Shown: positions 43,568 to 52,057, numbered from the stretch's first letter. The stretch: DNA of 64,000 nucleotides from Streptomyces sp. NK15101 (GCF_020400725.1 NZ_JAINVG010000002.1:124001-188000), one strand, 5' to 3'. Numbers and translations are program-made. Notes: generated by a model not told the origin, from the sequence alone.

Positions 43568-44169
43568 ATGGCACGAGCGGAGAGCAGGGAAACGGTCGGC
43601 CCCGCGGCCAGGATGGCGGCCACCGTAGCGAAGCGATTGCGACAGAAGAAGGGGTGGACGCAGGAATGCCTGGGCGCCCGGACGGGTTTCACGGGCGCGG
43701 CCGTCAGCGCCATGGAACGGCTCATCCATCCGGTGAGCGACGAGATGCTCGTCCAGCTCGAACGCGTCCTCGGCGACGGGACGGGCATCTTCGAGGAGAT
43801 GCGGGAACTCGTGCGGCTGGAGAAACTGCCGGAGCAGTTCCGGGGGTACGCGCCGATCGAGCAGAAGGCGGTGGCGCTGTGCCTGTACGCGAACCACGTC
43901 GTGCACGGCCTGTTCCAAACGGAGTCGTACGAGCGGGCGTTGATCGCGGACGGCTATCCGAAGCCGACGCCGGAGCGGCAACTCGACGGTCATCGAGACC
44001 CCCACCCACGACCACGTGACGTACCTGGAGATCCAGGGGGATCCTGCTGATCACCGACCGGGCGAAGGTCAGCACCCACCGGCAGCGGTACGCGAAGATC
44101 CGGGCACAGGCCCTGGATCCGCGCAGGTCGCCGGGCTTCATCGAGGAGTTCGCGGGAGCACGGAGGTGA
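43568..44169 (+). pseudogene. decayed XRE/DUF5753 regulator
   Basis: The first ~135 residues are an intact XRE helix-turn-helix (AATVAKRLRQKKGWTQECLGARTGFTGAAVSAMERLIHP) plus the start of the DUF5753 domain (YAPIEQKAVALCLYANHVVHGLFQTESYERALI). Then the frame is lost: GNSTVIETPTHDHVTYLEIQG is read in another frame, and ILLITDRAKVSTHRQRYAKIRAQALDPRRSPGFIEEFAGARR in a third, ending with TGA at 44167-44169. Much of the DUF5753 middle is missing. Its original stop overlaps the DUF397 start (GTGA). Confidence 0.85.
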
Positions 44170-44244
44170 ACGACGCCCCGCACTGGTTCAGGTCCAGCTA
44201 CAGCGACAGCGGCGGCGGGGGATGCGTCGAAGACACCGTTTCCT

Positions 44245-45094
44245 TTGGTTGGCTGGCGCGTTGAGCTTGGCGTGGAGGGTCTTGCCGAGCGTCTGGTGCC
44301 TGACGAACTGTGGGAGTTGTTCAGACGGGTGGTTCCGGAGACGGTCACCCGGCGTCCGCAGGGAGGCGGTCGACGTCGTGCTGGCGACAGGGAAACGCTG
44401 GCGGCGATTGTTTTCGTAGCCACGTCGGGCTGCACCTGGCGACAGTTGCCGCCGGTGTTCGGGCCGTGCCGGCAGACCGTGTACCGGCGGTTTGCCCAGT
44501 GGAGCCGCGACCGTGTCCGGGCACAGCTGCACCGCGTGATCCTGGACGAGCTTGGCAGTCGCGGAGAGCTCGACTGGTCCCGGTGCGCGATCGACTCTGT
44601 GAGTATTCGCGCCACCAAAGGGGGCCCCTGACCGGACCGAATCCGACCGACCGCGGCAAGAAAGGGTCGAAGATCCACCTGATCTGTGACCGCAACGGCC
44701 TCCCGATCTCGCTCGGCGTCTCGGCCGCCAACACCCATGACATCCTGGCTCTGCAACCGCTCGTCCAGGGCATCCCGCCGATCGTTCGCGCCGTGGGCCG
44801 CGCCGGCGACGACCGGGCAAGCTGCACGCGGACAAGGGATACGACTACGACTACCTGCGCCGGTGGCTTCGAGGCCGGGGGATCCAACACCGGATCGCCC
44901 GCCGCGGGATCGAGCCCTCCGGTCGCCTGGGCCGCCACGGGTGGGTGGTGGAGCGGACCGTGTCCTGGCCGGCTGGGTGCCGACGGCTCCACCGCCGCTA
45001 CGAGCGAAAGTCCGAGCACTTCCTCGGCTTCGCAGGCATAGCCGCCGCCTTCATCTGCTTCCGACACCCGGCGGCTGCCCGGCACTCTGCCTGA
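44245..45094 (+). pseudogene. IS5-family DDE transposase, frameshifted
   Basis: First frame from TTG 44245: VPDELWELFRRVVPETVTRRPQGG...GCTWRQLPPVFGPCRQTVYRRFAQWSRD...AIDSVSIRATKGGP, stop near 44631. Frame 2 continues LTGPNPTDRGKKGSKIHLICDRNGLPISLGVSAANTHD; this first shift, at AAAGGGGGCCCC, is the site where such ISs use programmed frameshifting. A second shift near 44782 leads to KLHADKGYDYDYLRRWLRGRGI...YERKSEHFLGFAGIAAAFICFRH. The second shift is not expected, so the enzyme is probably dead. Confidence 0.85.
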
Positions 45095-45376
45095 TCAAAT
45101 GTGCTCAAGGCCCAGCGCACTCGGAATGTCCCGGATCCAGGCAGCGCGGTCCGGCTCCGCAGCGGCGACACGATCCAGCGCCTCGATGAACCGCCGACCT
45201 TCCCCTGAGTCCATCTTGCCGAGCTCAAAGGCGATCTCTTCCAAGGTGCTCAACGCCATCTGTGAGTCGGGCCCGACCTTGACGAGATCCTCCAGGGTCG
45301 CCACCGCCGCCAAAAGTGCCCGCACCACCTCGTCTCCCTGAAGCACGACTTCACCCTCTCCAACGCCAGCGATCAC
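45095..45376 (-). CDS. small passenger protein of the IS
   Basis: 93-aa acidic helical protein (VVRALLAAVATLEDLVKVGPDSQMALSTLEEIAFELGKM...RRFIEALDRVAAAEPDRAAWIRDIPSALG), not recognised. It lies inside the IS boundaries; its stop codon abuts the transposase stop tail to tail at TGATCA (45092-45097). GTG 45376 is the longest start; GTG 45346, with GGAGAGGG upstream, is the better one. Possibly an immunity-like or regulatory passenger, no evidence for a function. Confidence 0.6.
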   Translation of the reverse strand: MIAGVGEGEVVLQGDEVVRALLAAVATLEDLVKVGPDSQMALSTLEEIAFELGKMDSGEGRRFIEALDRVAAAEPDRAAWIRDIPSALGLEHI

Positions 45377-45695
45377 GAGGTGATGCTGCCACCCCGCGTG
45401 CGTTCAGAACACCTCACGCGCGGCTGATCGACTCACGACACGTCACTCAGACAGAGCGCCTTCATGTCCCGTTGAGCAGGCGCCCACGGTGATCAGCGGG
45501 CCAAAAGAAACACCGTCGAAGTCGCCTTCGCCTGGCACAAGTCCTCGTACAGCGACGACGGCGGCGGCAACTGCGTGGAAGTCGCCGCCTGCCCCCACGC
45601 CGTCCACCTCCGGGACTCGAAGGTGCAGGACGGCCCCACGTTCGCCGTGGAACCGTCCTCGTGGACCGCGTTCGTCGCCTGGCAGGGATGAATCC

Positions 45696-46586
45696 CTAGC
45701 AGTACAGGTTCGCCCCCGCGGGCACACCCAGGATCTGGGTGAACTGCTGGTACTTGGTGACCCGGCTCTGGACCTGGGCCGGGTTGCCGCCGTTGCACTC
45801 CAGGCTGCCGTTGATGGCCCAGATGGTCTGGCCGAAGCCGGCGCCGTTGACCATCGCGTTGTGGGCGGTCATCGTGCCGGGGCCGTTCTGGGTGTTCCAG
45901 TACCAGAGGCCCGTCTGCATGGCGACGGCCGGATCCTGCTCGACCCGCCACGGGTTGTTGAGCAGGTCGATGCCGAGGGCGTCCCCCGCGGCCTTGTAGT
46001 TGAAGTTCCAGGAGAGCTGGATGGGACCGCGCCCGTAGTAGGCGGCCTGACCGGCCGGGCAGCCGTAGGGCCGGGTCGTGTCGCAGTAGTGCGGGTAGTT
46101 CGCCGTGTTCTGCTCGACGATGTAGTAGAGCCCGCCCGTCTCGTGGGAGACGTTCGCGAGGAAGGCCGCGGCCTCCTGCTTCTTCACCGTGTCGCTGCCG
46201 GTGGTGGCGAAGCCGGGGTACGACTTGAGGGCGGCGACGAGGCCCGCGTACGTGTAGAAGGGGCTCCGGTTCGGGAACATCTGGTTGAACTGGGCCTCGG
46301 AGACGACGAATCCGGAGGGGCTCGGGTCAGTGCCGCCACCGCCCGTTCCGCAGACGCCCTCGTCGCGCCAGACGTCGGAGGAGCCGGGGCGCTCGTTCTG
46401 GGTCCACCACTTGGCGTACCAGTTGTGGCCGTTGTACGAGGCGGTCATGCCGCCCGTGTAGACGCTGGAAGAGTTCCAGGCGGCCACACAGGCGGGGGCG
46501 GCGCCCGCCGAGGCGGTGGGGAGGAGTATCGCGAGGCCGACCGCCGTACAGAGCGCGGCGATCAGGGTGACCAGCTTGCGCAGCAT
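45696..46586 (-). CDS. secreted GH19 chitinase with CBM5/12 module
   Basis: 296-aa family 19 chitinase. Sec signal peptide (MLRKLVTLIAALCTAVGLAILLPTASAGAAPA), chitin-binding CBM5/12 (CVAAWNSSSVYTGGMTASYNGHNWYAKWWTQNE), short Gly/Thr linker, catalytic domain from VVSEAQFNQMFP with catalytic Glu in SHETGG and second Glu in YIVEQN, and the substrate-groove motif YYGRGPIQLSWNFNY. It hydrolyses chitin outside the cell. Two DasR-type palindromes lie upstream, indicating N-acetylglucosamine control. Confidence 0.94.
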   Translation of the reverse strand: MLRKLVTLIAALCTAVGLAILLPTASAGAAPACVAAWNSSSVYTGGMTASYNGHNWYAKWWTQNERPGSSDVWRDEGVCGTGGGGTDPSPSGFVVSEAQFNQMFPNRSPFYTYAGLVAALKSYPGFATTGSDTVKKQEAAAFLANVSHETGGLYYIVEQNTANYPHYCDTTRPYGCPAGQAAYYGRGPIQLSWNFNYKAAGDALGIDLLNNPWRVEQDPAVAMQTGLWYWNTQNGPGTMTAHNAMVNGAGFGQTIWAINGSLECNGGNPAQVQSRVTKYQQFTQILGVPAGANLYC

Positions 46587-46638
46587 GCGTCTTCCTTCCG
46601 GGTGGGGTCCGGGTGGGAAGCCACAGCGAAGCGCGATT

Positions 46639-46664
46639 GGTCTGAACCTGTCAAGGTCTAGACC
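46639..46664 (-). promoter_or_regulatory. chitinase direct repeats / DasR-type sites (dre)
   Basis: Palindrome GGTCTAGACC (46655-46664) and a variant GGTCTGAACC (46639-46648), spaced 16 bp centre to centre. On the chitinase strand a TTGACA-like box lies between them. This is the classic Streptomyces chitinase promoter architecture; the palindrome fits the DasR consensus ACTGGTCTAGACCAGT. Confidence 0.75.
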
Positions 46665-46667
46665 AGA

Positions 46668-46702
46668 AAGAGGGCGCTCCGGCCGTACCGGAGCGCCCTC
46701 TT
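46668..46702. terminator. hairpin terminator of the azoreductase gene
   Basis: Perfect 15-bp stem (AAGAGGGCGCTCCGG / CCGGAGCGCCCTCTT) with 5-nt loop, just downstream of the azoreductase stop and next to the chitinase promoter. Confidence 0.85.
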
Positions 46703-46718
46703 CGGACGAACGGGACCG

Positions 46719-47342
46719 CTAGGCGGCCGACTGCACCGCCAGCTCCTTCGCCAGGGACTCCGCCGTCGCGAGGGACTCCGCGCGGGAGGATTCGAAGAGC
46801 GGGACGAGCCCGGCCATCGCCGGAACGTGCGGGGCCAGCGTCAGCTCGGGGACGATGAAGCTGACGTCCAGGCCGAACACGTCGCCGAGGGCCAGCCGGA
46901 GGTAGTTCTCGACGTAGTCCTTGCCGTACTGGGGGGTGCCCTCGCGGTAGGAGCCGCCGCGGCTGGTCACGACGACGGCCCGCTTGCCGGCGAGCGAGGG
47001 GTTCTCGGTGATCGAGGTGCGGCCCACGAGGAAGACGTGATCGAGCCACGCCTTCAGGGTGGAGGGGATCGTGTAGTTGTACATCGGCGCACCGAGCAGG
47101 ATCACGTCCGCCCGCTCGGCCTCCTCGATCAGCCTTCCGCGCAGCGCGAAGGCGGGCGCCGCGCTGTCGGCGTAGTAGGCGGCGGCGTCCAGGTGCGGGA
47201 TCGGATCCGCCGCGAGGTCGCGGTAGATCACCGTCCCCTCGGGGTGCTCCGTCTCCCAGGCCTCGCGGAAGGCGGCGGTGACGGCGCGGGAGTGGGAGTC
47301 GTCGCCGTTGAAGGAGGTGTCGATGTGCAGCAGTGTGGCCAT
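46719..47342 (-). CDS. azoR: FMN-dependent NADH:quinone/azoreductase
   Basis: 207-aa flavodoxin-fold reductase. LLHIDTSFNGDDSHSRAVTAAFREAW (FMN phosphate loop), ILLGAPMYNYTIPSTLKAWLDHV and VVTSRGGSY are characteristic of the AzoR/NQO family, which reduce quinones and azo compounds using NADH. ATG at 47342 has CAGGAGACG upstream, preferred over longer in-frame GTG/ATG. A CCTCAAC/GTTGAGG palindrome precedes the gene. Confidence 0.88.
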   Translation of the reverse strand: MATLLHIDTSFNGDDSHSRAVTAAFREAWETEHPEGTVIYRDLAADPIPHLDAAAYYADSAAPAFALRGRLIEEAERADVILLGAPMYNYTIPSTLKAWLDHVFLVGRTSITENPSLAGKRAVVVTSRGGSYREGTPQYGKDYVENYLRLALGDVFGLDVSFIVPELTLAPHVPAMAGLVPLFESSRAESLATAESLAKELAVQSAA

Positions 47343-47390
47343 GGGGATCGTCTCCTGGAGTCGCAGGGGCCGGTGGGAGAGATCCTTCTT

Positions 47391-47408
47391 CCTCAACCAA
47401 AGTTGAGG
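47391..47408. promoter_or_regulatory. palindromic operator upstream of azoreductase
   Basis: CCTCAAC-CAAA-GTTGAGG, perfect 7-bp arms. Such sites are bound by HxlR/MarR-type redox repressors upstream of azoreductases; the regulator is not encoded here. Confidence 0.55.
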
Positions 47409-47455
47409 TCCAGCCCCTGTGACCCGGATCACGATCCCCGTGGATCCCGGCCCGC

Positions 47456-48406
47456 TCAGATCATCAGGATCATCCGGCCCGGCCTGTGGCCCGCCTCCGC
47501 CCTGCGGTGCGCCTCCGCGACCTCCTCCAGGGGCATGACGTCGGCCACCCGGGTGGTCAGCTCACGGGCCGCCACCTTCCGCAGGCTCTCCGCGAGCCGG
47601 GCGGCGTCCGGCTTGGCCCGTACGGTCTCGACGCGGATGTCCCGCTCGGCGGCCGGGACCCGGTCGGGCGCGAGCGCGAGGAACACGCCGCCGTTCTTGA
47701 GGGCCGGAAGGAGGGCGTCGCCGATGATCGCCCCGTCGAAGATCGCGTCCACGCCGTCCGGGTCGCCCGCGAGGACCTTCGCGACCACGTCCTCCGGGGT
47801 GCCGCGGGTGACGACGTGGTCCGCGCCGAGGACCCGCAGTTCGGGTTCGTCGCCCTCGTGGGCGACGGCCACGACCCGCATGCCGGCGGCCGAGCCGTAC
47901 TGGACGGCCAGACGGCCCACCACCGCGCTCGCGCCGGTCACGAGCAGCGTCGCCCCCTCCGGGAGGTCGAGCCGGTCGAGGCCCTGCTGGGCGGTGGCCG
48001 AGGCCAGCGGGAGGGAGGCGGCCACGGTGAAGTCCACGTCGTCCGGGACCGGGGCCAGCCACTCCGGGTCGGCCCAGATGATCTCCGCGTACGTGCCGTC
48101 GCCCGTCAGCATCTCGAACCAGGGCACGAAGCCGGCCACCCGGGCGCCGGGCTCCATCCCGGCCACGGGGTCGAGGAGCTTGCCCGCGAAGTCCGTCCCC
48201 AGGACGAACGGCGGCCTGAGATCGCCGACCGCGTCCGCGTACCTGCCCGCACGGATCCGCAGGTCCGCCTGGTTCACTCCGGCCGCCTTCAGCCGCACCC
48301 GCACCCTGCCCGGGACGGCCCCGGCCTCCGGCTCGGGCCGGCGGGCCATCCTGAGGACCTCCGGTCCTCCGTAGGCGGTCACTTCGACGACACGCATCGA
48401 GCGCAT
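47456..48406 (-). CDS. zinc-independent MDR oxidoreductase (quinone reductase type)
   Basis: 316-aa NADP-dependent medium-chain dehydrogenase. N-terminal GroES-like domain (GRVRVRLKAAGVNQADLRIRAGRY...FVLGTDFAGKL), nucleotide-binding segment EGATLLVTGASAVVGRLAVQYGSAAGMRVVAVA. No structural-zinc Cys lobe, so quinone oxidoreductase-like. Substrate unknown. Start ATG at 48406; ATG at 48397 also possible. Confidence 0.85.
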   Translation of the reverse strand: MRSMRVVEVTAYGGPEVLRMARRPEPEAGAVPGRVRVRLKAAGVNQADLRIRAGRYADAVGDLRPPFVLGTDFAGKLLDPVAGMEPGARVAGFVPWFEMLTGDGTYAEIIWADPEWLAPVPDDVDFTVAASLPLASATAQQGLDRLDLPEGATLLVTGASAVVGRLAVQYGSAAGMRVVAVAHEGDEPELRVLGADHVVTRGTPEDVVAKVLAGDPDGVDAIFDGAIIGDALLPALKNGGVFLALAPDRVPAAERDIRVETVRAKPDAARLAESLRKVAARELTTRVADVMPLEEVAEAHRRAEAGHRPGRMILMI

Positions 48407-48577
48407 GGGGTACTCCTCACACGGAAGGCCCCCTCGTCGCCATTACACCCACGCTCCGGACCCCCGGCAACCCATGTCCGTCCACCCGAGTAGCCCTCCC
48501 TGAACGAAGGGCGAAGTCCAGGTGGCGGCCCGCTACACCGCCCCCGCCCTCGTACTGGCGTACGTACCGTCCCGGCC

Positions 48578-50104
48578 ATGGAGTGGATTACCGCAGAGAA
48601 CGTCATCGCCGTGGGGACGGCCCTCGTCGGTGTCCTGGTCACGCTCGCCGTCGTCTGGATCGACCGGTTCTCGCCCCAGCGCAAGCGGCTCGGCTACCGC
48701 GTGCAGCTCAACACCCCGCTCCACCGGGAGGAGAACCGCGACAGCGAGGTCATGACCGTGCGGGAGGGCCAGGTCGTGGGGATGGCCGCGCCCGCGAACG
48801 GATCCACGCTCGTCCTCCTCCGCATCGAGAACGACCGCGAGCTCGACATCAGCCCCGAGGACTACGGCGCCTCCGCCGAACCCCACGGCCTGAGGATCAC
48901 CTTCGGCGAGCGGACCGTCCAGGGCGTGGTCGCCACCATCCCGGCCGGCTGGGACTCCGTCCGGGACGACCTGGAGCGCGCCCCCAAGCTCGGCCGGGAC
49001 GGCAACGCCGTCCTCGTCCCCAAGGTGGCCCTCGAACGCGGGCAGTACTTCAAGCTGCTCGTCCAGCTCTCCGGCGGCGTCGCCGACCGGGACGTCAAGA
49101 TCGACGGAAGCCTCCAGGGCGGCACGATCCGGCGCAACCGGAGCACCACGCCCGACGAGAAGCCGGCCAGGTTCAGCCCGACCGCGCGGAACGTCACCGT
49201 CGTCCTCACCGCCTGCGTCATGGCCCTGGCCGCGATCATCGTCCGCGAGCAGACCCCGCCGCCCATCGGCTGCACCCGGGGCGCCCTCACCCTCACCGGC
49301 TCGACGGCCTTCGCCCCCGCCCTGCGGGCGGCGGCACGGCAGTACGAGAAGGACTGCGAGGGCTCCACCGTGACCGTGGACGTGCACGGCTCGACCGCCG
49401 GGATCCGGGAGCTCGCACAGGCGGGGGCGGAGGGGGACGCCGTCATCGCCTTCTCCGACGGGCGCAAGCCGGGCGGTTTCCCCGAGCTGCGGGAGAACAT
49501 GGTCGCCGTCTCCCTCTTCACCCTCGTCGTGAACGACGGGATCCCCCTCGACGACCTCACCCTGGACCAGATCCGGCGCGTCTACCGCGGCGAGATCCGG
49601 AACTGGGGCGAGCTCGTCCCCGGCGTCGACCGGCCGGTCCTCCTCGTCAGCCGGGACGCCGGCTCCGGCACCCGGCAGGTCTTCCAGCGCCGGGTCCTCG
49701 GACGCAACGAACCCGCCAACTCCTCGCAGGACTGCGAGACCTCCGACGACCCCGAGTCGAAGGTCGTCCGCTGCGAACTCGACTCCACCGAACAGGTCCT
49801 CGGCACCGTCGCCGAACTCCCCGGCGCCCTCGGCTACGCCGAACTCCGCGCCACCGAAGGGCGCGAGGGCCTGCACCGGGTGGCCGTCGACGGACGGCGG
49901 CCCCTCGTGGAGGAACTGGGCGAGTCCGGCTACCCGTACCGGGAGACCGAGTACGCCTACACCCGGGGCCTGCCCCCGGCCGACTCCCTGACCTCCAGCT
50001 TCCTCGCGTACCTCCGGTCGGGACGCGGCCAGGACGTCATCAGCGCGCACGGACACCTGCCCTGCGCGACCCCGGAGGGGCTGCCGGTGTGCGGAGAGGG
50101 CTGA
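48578..50104 (+). CDS. membrane protein with PstS-like substrate-binding domain
   Basis: 508-aa protein. N-terminal membrane helix (NVIAVGTALVGVLVTLAVVWI), a ~170-aa soluble region, a second helix (NVTVVLTACVMALAAIIV, near 205-222) and then a domain resembling phosphate-binding PstS: GALTLTGSTAFAPALRAAARQYEKDC, GSTAGIRELAQAG, DQIRRVYRGEIRNWGEL, VSRDAGSGTRQVFQRRV. The predicted topology puts this domain outside. Unlike PstS it is membrane-anchored mid-chain. TACCGT (48565-48570) 7 nt before ATG suggests a leaderless mRNA. The adjacent downstream kinase is a likely partner. Confidence 0.85.
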   Translation: MEWITAENVIAVGTALVGVLVTLAVVWIDRFSPQRKRLGYRVQLNTPLHREENRDSEVMTVREGQVVGMAAPANGSTLVLLRIENDRELDISPEDYGASAEPHGLRITFGERTVQGVVATIPAGWDSVRDDLERAPKLGRDGNAVLVPKVALERGQYFKLLVQLSGGVADRDVKIDGSLQGGTIRRNRSTTPDEKPARFSPTARNVTVVLTACVMALAAIIVREQTPPPIGCTRGALTLTGSTAFAPALRAAARQYEKDCEGSTVTVDVHGSTAGIRELAQAGAEGDAVIAFSDGRKPGGFPELRENMVAVSLFTLVVNDGIPLDDLTLDQIRRVYRGEIRNWGELVPGVDRPVLLVSRDAGSGTRQVFQRRVLGRNEPANSSQDCETSDDPESKVVRCELDSTEQVLGTVAELPGALGYAELRATEGREGLHRVAVDGRRPLVEELGESGYPYRETEYAYTRGLPPADSLTSSFLAYLRSGRGQDVISAHGHLPCATPEGLPVCGEG

Positions 50105-50138
50105 TCGCCGATCTCGTCGTCTGGCATGCTCTGGCGAC

Positions 50139-52025
50139 GTGGAGTCATTGAACGCGGAAGATCCGGTCAGCGTCGGCCCGTTCCGTCTGATCGGCCGCCT
50201 CGGGGTCGGCGGGATGGGCCGGGTGTTCCTGGCGCGCTCGGCCGGCGGGCGGACCGTCGCGGTCAAGGTGGTGCACGCGGAGCTGGCCGCCCAGGACGAG
50301 TTCCGGCGCCGCTTCGCCCGCGAGGTCGCCGCCCTGGAGCGGGTCGGCGGCACCGGCACCGCGCCCGTCCTCGGCTCGGACACCACCGCCGACGCGCCGT
50401 GGGTCGCCATCGGATACGTACCGGGCCCCTCGCTGCGGACCGTCGTCGGCGACGAGTTCGGGCCGCTGCCGCCGGCGACCGTACGGGCCCTGGCCTCCGG
50501 GCTCGCCCGCGCCCTCGACCACATCCACGCCGCCGGACTCGTCCACCGCGACCTCAAGCCGTCCAACGTGCTGCTGACCGTCGACGGGCCGCGGATCATC
50601 GACTTCGGCATCGCCCGCGCCGTCGACGCCGTCGCCGACGGCGGCAACCTGACCACCACCGGGGCGGTCGTCGGCTCCCCCGGCTTCATGTCGCCCGAGC
50701 AGGTCCGCGGCGACCACGTCGGCCCCGCGTCGGACGTCTTCTGCCTCGGGTCCGTGCTCGCGTACGCGGCGACCGGCCGCGCCCCCTTCGGCACGGCGGA
50801 CAGCGGCGTCCACGCCACCATGTTCCGCATCGCCCACGACGAGCCCGACCTGACGGACCTCCCGCCCGAGCTCTCCGGACTCATCCGGGCCTGCCTCGCC
50901 AAGGACCCGGCGGCCCGGCCCACGGCCACCGAGATCGTCGAGACCCTCCCGGTCGCCGACCCCTGGCTCCCGGCGGACGTCCTGGCACGGCTCGGCCGGC
51001 ACGCGGCGCAGCTGCTCGAGGCGGAGGGAGCCGCCCCCGCGGCGGGCGCCCCGGCCGCCTCCGACACTCCCCCGCCGGCCGGCGGCGCGGTCCCCGGCGC
51101 CGGTACCGCCGCCGCGCCCGCTCCGCCCCGGCGCCGGGGCCGCACCGCCCTCCTCGCCGCCGCCACGGCCCTCGTCGTCGCGGCGGCGGCCACCGTCGCG
51201 TACGTCTACTGGCCCGGCCGGACCGACGGCGGCAGCGGCGGCACCGCCGACGGCGGCCGGAAGAACGGCACCGCCACCGGCCGCCCCGCCGGGATCGTCC
51301 CCGCCGCCTTCCTCGGCGCCTGGGAGGGCGTCCTCAAGGGCACGGCGAACGCGCCCTACGAGACCAGCCGGATCGAGATCACCCAGGGCCCCAGGGGCGC
51401 CAAGGCCGCCGTCTACACCCACGTCACCGGCGAACTGCTGTGCATCGGCCGGGCCACCCTGATCTCCGCCACCGACAGCGAACTCGTCCTCGGCGACGCC
51501 GAGGTCACCGAGAGCGTCCCCGCCCAGCGCTGCACCCCGGCCGCCCGCCAGACCCTCAGGCTGCGCTCGACCGACGTCGTCGAATGGGGCTCCGGCGTCG
51601 CCAGGAGCACCTTCCAGCGGGTCAAGGCCGGACCGGACGTCGTCCCCGCCGCCTACGTCGGCACCTGGAAGCAGGCGCCGGACACGGTGACCCAGCCCGA
51701 ACCCGACCGCTGGTCCTACCGGGTCACCATCACCCAGGGCCCGGTCGGAGCCCCGCTCGTGCGCTTCGAGCAGTCGTACCCGCGCATGGACGACCAGGGG
51801 AACCTGCTCGCCGAGGACATCGACTGCGCGGCCACCGCCGTCGTCGGCGGCGCGGGCTCCCTCCTCGTCATCGGCCCGGAGACCCGCGACCCGGCAAGCT
51901 GGGACCCGGACTGCGCCGAGAACGGCTCCAGCAACCTCCGCATCGCCCACTGGAAGGGCCAGGAGCGGCTCCAGGTCTACGGGATGACGGCGGACGGGGA
52001 GCCGGCGGAGTTCGTCCGGGACTGA
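50139..52025 (+). CDS. receptor-type Ser/Thr protein kinase
   Basis: 628-aa Hanks kinase. Kinase domain about 12-270: GRLGVGGMGRVFLA, VAVKVVHAEL, LVHRDLKPSNVLL, IIDFGIARA, MSPEQ. One membrane helix (ALLAAATALVVAAAATVAYVYW, near 345-365). The extracytoplasmic part has two related beta domains, each beginning IVPAAFLGAWEG or VVPAAYVGTWKQ and containing I-EITQGP or VTITQGP, so it arose by duplication. Lies 34 bp after the PstS-like gene on the same strand, probably one sensory unit. Confidence 0.92.
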   Translation: MESLNAEDPVSVGPFRLIGRLGVGGMGRVFLARSAGGRTVAVKVVHAELAAQDEFRRRFAREVAALERVGGTGTAPVLGSDTTADAPWVAIGYVPGPSLRTVVGDEFGPLPPATVRALASGLARALDHIHAAGLVHRDLKPSNVLLTVDGPRIIDFGIARAVDAVADGGNLTTTGAVVGSPGFMSPEQVRGDHVGPASDVFCLGSVLAYAATGRAPFGTADSGVHATMFRIAHDEPDLTDLPPELSGLIRACLAKDPAARPTATEIVETLPVADPWLPADVLARLGRHAAQLLEAEGAAPAAGAPAASDTPPPAGGAVPGAGTAAAPAPPRRRGRTALLAAATALVVAAAATVAYVYWPGRTDGGSGGTADGGRKNGTATGRPAGIVPAAFLGAWEGVLKGTANAPYETSRIEITQGPRGAKAAVYTHVTGELLCIGRATLISATDSELVLGDAEVTESVPAQRCTPAARQTLRLRSTDVVEWGSGVARSTFQRVKAGPDVVPAAYVGTWKQAPDTVTQPEPDRWSYRVTITQGPVGAPLVRFEQSYPRMDDQGNLLAEDIDCAATAVVGGAGSLLVIGPETRDPASWDPDCAENGSSNLRIAHWKGQERLQVYGMTADGEPAEFVRD

Positions 52026-52057
52026 GGCGTGTCCGGTCCTGAGCCGCCGGGCGCCCC

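Larger units (their letters stand above)
44238..45511. mobile_element. IS5-family insertion sequence with extra gene
   Basis: 1274-bp element. The imperfect terminal inverted repeats are GTTTCCTTTGGTTGGCTGG (left) and GTTTCTTTTGGCCCGCTGA (right end, complement). ACC is duplicated at 44235-44237 and 45512-45514. It carries a frameshifted transposase and, on the other strand, a small gene of unknown function. Element boundaries are supported by exact restoration of the target reading frame. Confidence 0.8.
44166..45691 (+). pseudogene. tandem DUF397 gene interrupted by an IS
   Basis: Left fragment 44166-44237: VNDAPHWFRSSYSDSGGGGCVEDT. Right fragment 45515-45691: VEVAFAWHKSSYSDDGGGNCVEVA...HLRDSKVQDGPTFAVEPSSWTAFVAWQG, stop. 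Joining them after removal of the IS and one ACC target copy gives an uninterrupted 82-aa reading frame with two DUF397 cores. DUF397 proteins partner XRE/DUF5753 regulators in Streptomyces; both members of this pair are now broken. Confidence 0.85.

Noticed and set aside
44600..44640. Transposase as an intact gene made by programmed frameshift only
   Set aside because: The shift at AAAGGGGGCCCC could be programmed, but a second shift near 44782 is needed, so the gene is treated as broken.
45443..45727. Minus-strand small gene overlapping the DUF397 tail
   Set aside because: It is the antisense of the DUF397 fragment and crosses the IS boundary.
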